DNA from: Nitrospirota bacterium
GTDB lineage: Bacteria; Nitrospirota; Thermodesulfovibrionia; Thermodesulfovibrionales; JdFR-86
Assembly: GCA_037386965.1 (NCBI GenBank)
Contig: JARRLN010000003.1
Span: 1-48,297 of the forward strand
Direction: 5' to 3'
Length of the DNA: 48,297 bases
Shown here in pieces: positions 42,706 through 48,297 of this stretch. Within the stretch, counting starts at the first letter, position 1, and every line of letters starts with the position of its first letter. A program made the position numbers and the translations under genes. Under the pieces are notes generated by a model. The model saw nothing but the letters and a program-made list of their open reading frames with translations. It had not been told where the DNA came from and did not search any database.

Positions 42706-43796
42706 AAATAGGCATCACCGGCCTGGCCAACTCGGGCAAGACCACGGTCTTTAACGCCCTTACCGGGCTCGGCGCGGAGACGACCCCTTATCCCTCCACC
42801 GGGGGACAGCCCAACATGGGCGTGGTGAAGGTGCCCGACCCCAGGGTTGACCGGCTGAGCGGGATATTCAATCCCAGGAAAACCACCTTTTCCACAGTCC
42901 ATTACGTGGATTACATCGGCCTCACCCCGAAGGACCTGAAACAGAACCGTACCGTCTTGGAGTTCATCAAGGACGCCGACGCGCTGGTGCAGGTGGTGCG
43001 GGCCTTCGAGGACGAGGCGGTCCTTCACCCCCTGGGGCGGATAGCCCCCCTGGCCGACGTGGAGACGGTGGAGGCCGAGCTCCTCTTCGGCGACCTGGAG
43101 CTGGTGGAGCGGAGGCTCGAGACCATGGAGGCCTCGCGGAAGAAGGGCGGGGTAAAGATAAACGAGGAGGAAAAGAAGGTGCTCCTGAGGGCCCGGGAGA
43201 CCCTGGAGGCCGAAAGACCTCTCAGGGACGCCGCCTTCGGCGAGGCCGAGCTGCGGGCCATGCGCCACCTGCAGTTCATGTCCATAAAGCCCGAGGTGGT
43301 CGTCCTGAACGTCGGCGAGACGGACCTTGGCTCCGAAAAGGCCGCCTCGTGGAGGGAGAGCGTTTCGGGCTTCTTCGGGGGTTCCTCCCAGGTGGACGTG
43401 CAGGTCCTGAGCGGGAAGGTCGAGATGGAGATTGCGGAGCTTCCCCCGGAGGAGGCCCGGGACTTCCTCGACGATCTGGGAATCGAGGAGCCGGCCTTGG
43501 ACAGGCTCATCCGCGTCTCCTACGATAAGGTGGGCCTCATTTCCTTCTTTACCGTGGGTGCCGACGAGGTGCGGGCCTGGGCCGTCGGGAGAGGGACGAG
43601 CGCTCTCAGGGCCGCGGGCAAGATCCACTCCGACATAGAGAGGGGCTTCATCAGGGCGGAGGTGGTCTCCTACGACGATTTCATGTCGGCCGGCGCAAGC
43701 ATGGCCCAGGCACGGGAGAAAGGGCTTCTGAGGCTCGAAGGGAAATCCTACGAAGTAAAGGACGGCGATATCGTCAATTTCCGTTTCAACGTCTGA
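42702..43796 (+). CDS. ychF: redox-regulated ATPase YchF
   Basis: A 364-residue Obg-family ATPase YchF/Ola1. It has the P-loop TGLANSGKTT, the SNYPFxT-like region YPSTGGQPNMGVV, a long coiled coil in the middle and the C-terminal TGS domain (FTVGADEVRAWAVGRGTSAL...FIRAEVVSYDDF). It binds ribosomes and acts in stress responses. Fused by ATGA overlap to the end of the uvrA paralogue. Confidence 0.95.
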   Translation: MKIGITGLANSGKTTVFNALTGLGAETTPYPSTGGQPNMGVVKVPDPRVDRLSGIFNPRKTTFSTVHYVDYIGLTPKDLKQNRTVLEFIKDADALVQVVRAFEDEAVLHPLGRIAPLADVETVEAELLFGDLELVERRLETMEASRKKGGVKINEEEKKVLLRARETLEAERPLRDAAFGEAELRAMRHLQFMSIKPEVVVLNVGETDLGSEKAASWRESVSGFFGGSSQVDVQVLSGKVEMEIAELPPEEARDFLDDLGIEEPALDRLIRVSYDKVGLISFFTVGADEVRAWAVGRGTSALRAAGKIHSDIERGFIRAEVVSYDDFMSAGASMAQAREKGLLRLEGKSYEVKDGDIVNFRFNV

Positions 43797-43799
43797 GAA

Positions 43800-44105
43800 T
43801 CACACCATGTCATTCTCCGAAATCCTTCGCGCGAACCAGCCCAGCTTGTCGTCTTTCTCTTTCTTCTTGCTCTCCTTCAGTATCTGCCACTTGTAGTGCT
43901 TCAGGGCATTGGTGACCTCTTCGGTCCCCTGGTCGAAGAAGCCCTCCCGCTCTTCTTCGGGCAGGGACATGACGGTCTGGCCCAGGACGGCCACGATGGC
44001 CCGCACCAGGGCGTGCACGGCGACGTCGATGTCCTCGTAGGTCTTTATCCGCCTGAGCACCTCCTGCACCAGGAGGACCTCCAGCCGTCCGCCGTCCATG
44101 GCCAT
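43800..44105 (-). CDS. small uncharacterised helical protein
   Basis: A 101-residue, mostly helical acidic-then-basic protein (EVLLVQEVLRRIKTYEDIDVAVHALVRAIVAVLGQTVMSLPEEE; tail KESKKKEKDDKLGWFARRI). I do not recognise a family. It is convergent with ychF (three bases between stops) and lies three bases after the cupin gene, so it is probably co-transcribed with the cupin. Confidence 0.65.
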   Translation of the reverse strand: MAMDGGRLEVLLVQEVLRRIKTYEDIDVAVHALVRAIVAVLGQTVMSLPEEEREGFFDQGTEEVTNALKHYKWQILKESKKKEKDDKLGWFARRISENDMV

Positions 44106-44108
44106 CGC

Positions 44109-44387
44109 TCATCCGCCGAACTTGTAATGTTTCCGCACGGTCCGGTGAATCTCCCACGTACAGGACATGCCCTGGGGGAAGGTCACCAGGTCTCCTTTGG
44201 CCAGCCGCACGGGGCTGCCCCCTTCCGGGGTGACCGTCACGTCGCCTTCGAGGAAAAAGCACGTTTCGGTGTCGCCGTAGGTCCAGGGAAAGGACGACTC
44301 CTCCCGGCTCCAGATGGCCCAGTCCGGGACGCCCAGCTCCTCTAGCCGCTCGGATGATGCGTTCCGCTCAATCGTGATGTCTTCCAT
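44109..44387 (-). CDS. small cupin-domain protein
   Basis: A 92-residue single-domain cupin. The segments FPWTYGDTETCFFLEGDVTVTPEGGSPVRLAKGDLVTFPQGMSCTWEI match the EutQ/ureidoglycine-aminohydrolase-like cupin group. The first metal motif is incomplete (no paired histidines), so metal binding is unclear. It has GGAGG before the ATG. Confidence 0.85.
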   Translation of the reverse strand: MEDITIERNASSERLEELGVPDWAIWSREESSFPWTYGDTETCFFLEGDVTVTPEGGSPVRLAKGDLVTFPQGMSCTWEIHRTVRKHYKFGG

Positions 44388-44411
44388 TTTTCCTCCGTGA
44401 TGGTGGAATGC

Positions 44412-44420
44412 GCATAATTA
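44412..44420 (-). promoter_or_regulatory. extended -10 promoter of the cupin gene
   Basis: On the minus strand TGG-TATAAT is an extended -10 about 25 bases upstream of the ATG. The leader carries GGAGGAAAAATG, so this is a leadered transcript. Confidence 0.6.
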
Positions 44421-44450
44421 TACCAGAGCGGCCCCGGCGGGGTCTGTGAT

Positions 44451-45392
44451 TCAGAGCTTTTCGTAGGGACTTTCCCGGTCCGTTCTCCGGGCAAGCTCGC
44501 TGTGGTAGCGGGAGCCCACCAGCTCGGCGTGTTCCCGGACCCACTCGCTGAGCAGTGTTCCGCCCAGCGGGGGCGAGCCGGTGTGCAGGAGGCCGGCCAT
44601 GAGCCCCTCCACCTCGTCGTGGGTAATGGTGACGTCCCCGAGGATTCTGCCCACCAGAGAGCCCACCGCGTAACCCAGGGCGGGCGGCACCGGGACGATG
44701 GGCCTCTTCTTCCCGATGGCCTCGCCCACGGCCTGAACGAGTTCCCTGTATGTGTAGCACTCCGGGCCGATGGCATCCAGCGTGCGATTTTCGGTCCTTT
44801 GGGCTTCGTGCACTGCCAGGGCCGCCAGGTCGTCGACGTAAATGGGCTCGAGCTTGTACTGGCCTGTGCCGAAGACCCCAAAGACGGGAAAGTGCCGGAG
44901 AAACCAGGCGATGTTGTTTATGAGGATGTCCTCCTTGCCGAAAAGGACGGCAGGCCGGAGGATGCTGTGGGGGATGCCGCTTTCCCCGAGGAGGCGCTCC
45001 AGGAGAGCCTTCCCTCTGAAGTATTCGAAGGGGGAGTCCTCCGAGGGGTTGGTGATGCTTATGTGCACCACCCGCCTCACCCCCGCCCGCCGCGCCGCCT
45101 CGAAGAGCACGCGGGAGTTCTCCACCGCCCGGGCATAGGAGAAACCGGGATGGTTGAACCTCACCCAGTAGTTGTTGTAGAGGACGGCCGCTCCCCGGAG
45201 GGATTCGGCGAGCTTCTCCGGGTCGTCAAAATTATAGGGGAAGGCCTTCACTTTGCCCCCGAAGGGGTTGCTTCTGTGGGGGGAGTTGGTCAGGGTGCGC
45301 ACTTCATGGCCGGCCTCCAGGAGTCTCCGGGCCACGTATTTCCCCGAGAAGCCGAAAGCCCCCGTCACCATGTGGAACTGCACGCTCGACAC
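44451..45392 (-). CDS. NAD(P)-binding atypical SDR (epimerase/NmrA-like)
   Basis: A 313-residue extended/atypical SDR. The Rossmann motif is VTGAFGFSGKYVARRLL, with VVHISITNPSEDSPFEYFRGKALLERLL in place of YxxxK (YFRGK) and a C-terminal part like NDUFA9/NAD-dependent epimerases. Substrate unknown. I use the GTG at 45392, 6 bases after the strong AAGGAGGTG; the open frame reaches 45440 but the Shine-Dalgarno sequence would lie inside. It is divergent from the MutY-like gene and shares its -10 region. Confidence 0.82.
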   Translation of the reverse strand: MSSVQFHMVTGAFGFSGKYVARRLLEAGHEVRTLTNSPHRSNPFGGKVKAFPYNFDDPEKLAESLRGAAVLYNNYWVRFNHPGFSYARAVENSRVLFEAARRAGVRRVVHISITNPSEDSPFEYFRGKALLERLLGESGIPHSILRPAVLFGKEDILINNIAWFLRHFPVFGVFGTGQYKLEPIYVDDLAALAVHEAQRTENRTLDAIGPECYTYRELVQAVGEAIGKKRPIVPVPPALGYAVGSLVGRILGDVTITHDEVEGLMAGLLHTGSPPLGGTLLSEWVREHAELVGSRYHSELARRTDRESPYEKL

Positions 45393-45417
45393 AGGCGCCA
45401 CCTCCTTCTTTATTATA
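45386..45417. promoter_or_regulatory. overlapping divergent promoters with a shared -10
   Basis: Plus strand: TCGACA (45386-45391), 19-base spacer, TATTAT (45411-45416), start near 45423, one base before the MutY-like ATG. Minus strand: TATAAT (45417 down to 45412) with start near 45405 and a 13-base leader holding AAGGAGGTG (45407 down to 45399) for the epimerase. The two -10 hexamers share five bases. Confidence 0.6.
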
Positions 45418-45423
45418 GGGGTA

Positions 45424-46302
45424 ATGAAAGCCTCCGGCACGCATCACGGAACGCCCTCATGCCGGGCCGTCCCCGGGCAGCGGCTCCGCCCCGCCCCGCT
45501 GGACGTCGAGGCGTTCCGCTCGGCCATTTACGAACACTACCGGGTTCATGGCCGCGATTTCCCCTGGAGGCGGACCCGCGTGCCCTACAGGATTTTCCTT
45601 TCCGAGGTCATGCTTCAGCAGACGGGCACGGAGCGCGTTCTGGCAAAGTACGGTCCTTTCCTCCGCGCCTTCGGGAGCTTCCGGGCCCTGGCCCGTGCCC
45701 AGGTGCGGGAGGTCCTGGTCCTCTGGCAGGGGCTGGGCTATAACCGGCGGGCCCTGTGGCTTCGGGAGGCCGCCCGGAGGGTGGCGCGCGAGCACGGCGG
45801 CAGGCTTCCCCGGGGCGTGGAGGCCCTCATGGCGCTGCCCGGCGTGGGGAGGGCTACGGCCTCTGCCGTTTCGGCCTTTGCCTTCGGCGAGCCTGCGGTC
45901 TTTGTGGAGACCAACATCCGGCGCGTCTTCCTCCATTTCTTTTTTCCCAATGCCGCCTGTGTCAGGGACGGCGACATCCTCCCCCTGGTGGCAGAGACCC
46001 TGGACAGGGCCGACCCCCGCTCCTGGTATTACGCTCTCATGGACTACGGCGTCATGCTCGGACAGAAGGCACCCCGCACCAACCAGAGGAGCGCCCATTA
46101 CGCGAAGCAGAGCCCTTTCAAGGGCTCCGAGAGGGAGCTCCGGGGGCGTGTGCTTCGGCTGCTTCTGACGGAAGGCCCCGGGACCCGTGCCCGGCTTGCC
46201 CGCGCCCTCGGGCTCTCCTCAGAGCGGCTTTCCCCCGTCCTTGCGGCCCTCGCCGAGGAAGGTTTCCTCCGCTACGGCCGGGGCGTCTACCGGGTGGCCT
46301 GA
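45424..46302 (+). CDS. MutY-like HhH-GPD DNA glycosylase without iron-sulphur cluster
   Basis: A 292-residue HhH-GPD base-excision glycosylase. It has FPWRRTRVPYRIFLSEVMLQQT (Glu61, the MutY general acid), WQGLGYNRRA, the hairpin LPGVGRATA and FVETNIRRV, where MutY has an Asp the Glu162 stands. The C-terminus has no CxxxxxxCxxCxxxxxC cluster; only two scattered cysteines occur. It ends instead in a winged-helix-like domain (RARLARALGLSSERLSPVLAALAEEGFLRY). Likely removes A opposite oxidised or mismatched bases. Confidence 0.88.
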   Translation: MKASGTHHGTPSCRAVPGQRLRPAPLDVEAFRSAIYEHYRVHGRDFPWRRTRVPYRIFLSEVMLQQTGTERVLAKYGPFLRAFGSFRALARAQVREVLVLWQGLGYNRRALWLREAARRVAREHGGRLPRGVEALMALPGVGRATASAVSAFAFGEPAVFVETNIRRVFLHFFFPNAACVRDGDILPLVAETLDRADPRSWYYALMDYGVMLGQKAPRTNQRSAHYAKQSPFKGSERELRGRVLRLLLTEGPGTRARLARALGLSSERLSPVLAALAEEGFLRYGRGVYRVA

Positions 46303-46334
46303 GGAGGGTTCGGCCTCCGGCCAGAGGAGTGTTC

Positions 46335-47039
46335 TTACCTGTCGCTTTCCATCAGCTCCGAGAGGGCCTGGGCCGCTTTCGTCCTCACAAGGGGGTCTTC
46401 ATCGTCGAGGGCTTCCTTCAGAGACTCCATGGCCGTGGGGTCTCCGGCCTGGCCCAGGGCTGCGGCGGCCGAGGCGCGCACCGAGGGGTCTTCGTCCCCG
46501 AGGGCCTGCACCAGGGGTGCCGTGGCCTCATGCACGCATATCTTTCCAAGGGCCCAGGCGGCGTTACAGCGGACGACGGCTTCCCGGTCCCCCAGGGCCT
46601 GGATGAGATGGGGGGCCGCCCGGGGGTCGCCGATTTCTCCCAGGGCAAGCTCGGCCTTCGCCCTCACGAAAGGGCTCTCGTCGGAAAGAAGAAAGGCCAG
46701 AGCCTCCACGGCCCTTCTTTCACCCATCTCCCCCAGGGAGCCGGCCGCATAGGCGCGCACATAGGGGTTGGGGTCCTTGAGGCTTTGGATCAGGGCCTCG
46801 GCTGTCTCGGGGTCTCCCATTTCCCCCAGGAGCTGCGCAGCCCTGGCCCTGACGAAGGGGTCCCGGTCCTTGAGAGCGGCCATCAGGGGCGCCGTCCTGC
46901 CCAGGTCGCGGTACTCGGAGAGAAGCTCGGCGTCATAGGGCTCGGCGCCGGCCACGAGGGGAGCCCTCGCCCAGAGAGAGGGCGCAGAAAAAAAGAATAA
47001 GGCGGCAACGAGCAAGGACAAAACGAGACGTGTCTTCAT
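46335..47039 (-). CDS. secreted HEAT-repeat protein
   Basis: A 234-residue protein with a signal peptide (LVLSLLVAALFFFSAPSLWA) and about six HEAT/PBS-lyase-type repeats of 31 residues (e.g. LKDRDPFVRARAAQLLGEMGDPETAEALIQS). Such repeats make a protein-binding solenoid in the envelope. No enzymatic domain. I start at the ATG 47039, after GAGGACGCC; it overlaps the upstream gene by ATGA. Confidence 0.87.
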   Translation of the reverse strand: MKTRLVLSLLVAALFFFSAPSLWARAPLVAGAEPYDAELLSEYRDLGRTAPLMAALKDRDPFVRARAAQLLGEMGDPETAEALIQSLKDPNPYVRAYAAGSLGEMGERRAVEALAFLLSDESPFVRAKAELALGEIGDPRAAPHLIQALGDREAVVRCNAAWALGKICVHEATAPLVQALGDEDPSVRASAAAALGQAGDPTAMESLKEALDDEDPLVRTKAAQALSELMESDR

Positions 47040-47530
47040 GGCGTCCTCAAGACCTCCTTTATGGGGAAATCGGTAATAGTCAGGGCATTCCGGTGCTGAC
47101 CCGTCTGCCCGTGAAGTGCGTTCCATCCGGCCTCGAGGGCCCGTATGGCGCCCCGGGTCTCGGTCTCCGTGGGGGGCCGGTCCCCGAGGATATCGCGGAG
47201 CTCCAGGCGGACCCACTCCCCGTCGGATGCCGCGGCGGGGCAGAGCTCCACATCGGGCAGGACCAGGGCCCTGAGGGCGCCCGCTTCCAGGCACATGTCC
47301 CAGCCCAGCGAACGGGACAGGGCCAGCCACCTGAGAAGGCCCCGGATTCCCTCCATGCCCCGCACCTCCAGGGCGAGATAGAAGTCTCCCCCCGGGTGGG
47401 CGGCACGCCCGGCACAGCATCCCCGCGTCCGCACCCAGGCGCTCCGGTTGAGCGCCCTCACCAGGGCCCTCAGGGGAGGGTCAATCAGGGCATAGTCGAT
47501 ATCGCCCGGCGGCATTTCCCTTGTGCGCAT
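47036..47530 (-). CDS. uncharacterised cysteine-containing protein
   Basis: A 164-residue protein. The N-terminal part reads DPPLRALVRALNRSAWVRTRGCCAGRAAHPGGDFYLALEVRG, which resembles the SCxG/R pattern of TYW3-like proteins (a solvent-exposed Cys next to a short glycine loop), but the rest does not match confidently. It has GAGGAG before the ATG and its stop overlaps the HEAT-gene start. Function unknown. Confidence 0.7.
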   Translation of the reverse strand: MRTREMPPGDIDYALIDPPLRALVRALNRSAWVRTRGCCAGRAAHPGGDFYLALEVRGMEGIRGLLRWLALSRSLGWDMCLEAGALRALVLPDVELCPAAASDGEWVRLELRDILGDRPPTETETRGAIRALEAGWNALHGQTGQHRNALTITDFPIKEVLRTP

Positions 47531-47694
47531 CTCCGGCTCTCCTCTGCCCGGAGAATGGCACGTTTCGTACCAGCTCTAAGCGCCGGTAATAAAAGGGAAA
47601 AAGTCCGCGTTCTTTTGCATCCGGGCAAATCCGTTTGCAGAAGTGCGGAAAAGACCGGGGGGGAAGGGGGGAGGGATGAGGCCGGGGGCGTCTG

Positions 47695-48297
47695 TCAGCC
47701 CGGGAGAAGTCCCAGGTTCTTCATCTTGGTTCTCAACGTCTTCCGGGAGACTCCCAGGAGCTCGGCCGCCCGGGACTGGTTCCAGTTGTCGGTTTCCAGG
47801 GCCTTGAGGATGACCCTTTTCTCTATCTCCATGAGGTTGAATTCTTCCCCGTCCGATGCGGGCTCCTCCTCGGGGCAGATGCGCAGGCGCCTGGGAATGC
47901 ACTCCTCGGTGATGAAATCGTAGGGGCAGAGGATGACGGCCCTTTCCACGGTGTTCTCGAGCTCCCGGACGTTTCCGGGCCATTCGTAGGCGGTCAGTAT
48001 ATCCATCACCGGCTCGTCGAACCCCCGGATGTCCTTGTTGTTCTTCTTCGCATAGAGCCCGAGGAAATGCTCCACAAGGGGGCGGATATCCTCCTTCCGC
48101 TCCCTGAGCGGAGGGACCTGGATGGTTATGACATTGAGGCGGTAATAGAGGTCGGACCTGAAATCGCCCTTCTGCACAGCCTCCTCGATGTTCCTGTTCG
48201 TGGCCGCCAGGACGCGGGAGTCCACCTTTATCTTGTTCTTCCCCCCCAGGCGATGGAACTCCCGAAGGTTGTCCAGGCTGTTCTCGATGGCGTGGCC
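47695..48297 (-). CDS. sigma-54-dependent transcriptional activator (3' part)
   Basis: C-terminal 200 residues of a bacterial enhancer-binding protein; the gene continues beyond the right edge. Visible are the AAA+ segments AATNRN, FRSDLYYRLNVI, PPLRERKEDI and WPGNVRELENTVE, then a Fis-type HTH (WNQSRAAELLGVSRKTLRTKM). The sensor domain and the GAFTGA loop are outside the window. A sigma-54 promoter lies at 14694, so sigma-54 control exists in this genome; whether this regulator acts there is unknown. Confidence 0.92.
   Translation of the reverse strand, partial: GHAIENSLDNLREFHRLGGKNKIKVDSRVLAATNRNIEEAVQKGDFRSDLYYRLNVITIQVPPLRERKEDIRPLVEHFLGLYAKKNNKDIRGFDEPVMDILTAYEWPGNVRELENTVERAVILCPYDFITEECIPRRLRICPEEEPASDGEEFNLMEIEKRVILKALETDNWNQSRAAELLGVSRKTLRTKMKNLGLLPG

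Noticed and set aside
47556-47570. Possible sigma-54 promoter (TGGCACG followed by TTTCGTAC)
   Set aside because: The -24 half is perfect but the -12 position has GTAC, not TTGC, and no plus-strand gene follows.

Overview
The window is about 48 kb of GC-rich, gene-dense bacterial chromosome. It carries housekeeping and accessory genes with no rRNA, tRNA, CRISPR array, prophage or insertion sequence that I could recognise. The gene set (recA-pilT-recX-alaS; yicC-remA-gmk-rpoZ-coaBC; aroQ-pepP-efp-accB-accC; futalosine hydrolase; a sigma-54 activator; a two-CW protein; an archaeal-type TrmB regulator) and the N-terminus of the omega subunit fit a Nitrospirota (Thermodesulfovibrionia-like) genome. 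A deltaproteobacterial-grade anaerobe is the main alternative. This placement is inference. The futalosine hydrolase points to menaquinone as the quinone.

Layout. 1-1.8 kb: minus-strand redox operon (CBS protein, nitroreductase, 1-Cys-like Tpx). 2-4.9 kb: Zn alcohol dehydrogenase, LsrF-like aldolase/thiolase, OsmC, PgpA. 4.9-11.2 kb: thpR, recA, pilT, recX, a small lipoprotein, alaS. 11.2-13.2 kb: phasin-like coiled-coil protein and a UbiB/ABC1 kinase. 13.3-15 kb: a PA2779-type membrane protein, a small Ser/Thr kinase-like protein, and a two-CW protein under a sigma-54 promoter set inside a perfect inverted repeat. 15-18 kb: ABC-2 exporter and purC. 18-20.3 kb: TrmB regulator divergent from a FabG-like reductase and bioD. 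20.4-23.8 kb: yicC-remA-gmk-rpoZ-coaBC. 23.8-26.7 kb: TPR protein, roadblock protein, M48 lipoprotein protease. 26.8-31.6 kb: CopZ-like protein, then aroQ, Xaa-Pro peptidase, efp, accB, accC, thiE. 31.7-38.2 kb: PilZ protein, futalosine hydrolase, thiD-radA, ExeA-type ATPase and an 821-residue TPR protein. 38.4-43.8 kb: FmdE-like protein, argB, a UvrA paralogue, ychF. 43.8-48.3 kb: small proteins, a cupin, an NAD(P)-binding epimerase, a MutY-like glycosylase without an iron-sulphur cluster, a HEAT-repeat protein, and the 3' part of a sigma-54 activator.

The most striking pattern is regulatory. About fifteen transcription-unit-leading genes have a sigma-70 -10 hexamer, usually with a -35 about 16-19 bases upstream, ending only 5-9 bases before the start codon and with no Shine-Dalgarno sequence. 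Transcription would start at or within about three bases of the start codon, so these mRNAs should be leaderless. Other leading genes (recA, CopZ, cupin, two-CW, PA2779, the NAD(P)-binding epimerase) have normal leaders with strong Shine-Dalgarno sequences. The window therefore seems to use two translation-initiation modes side by side.
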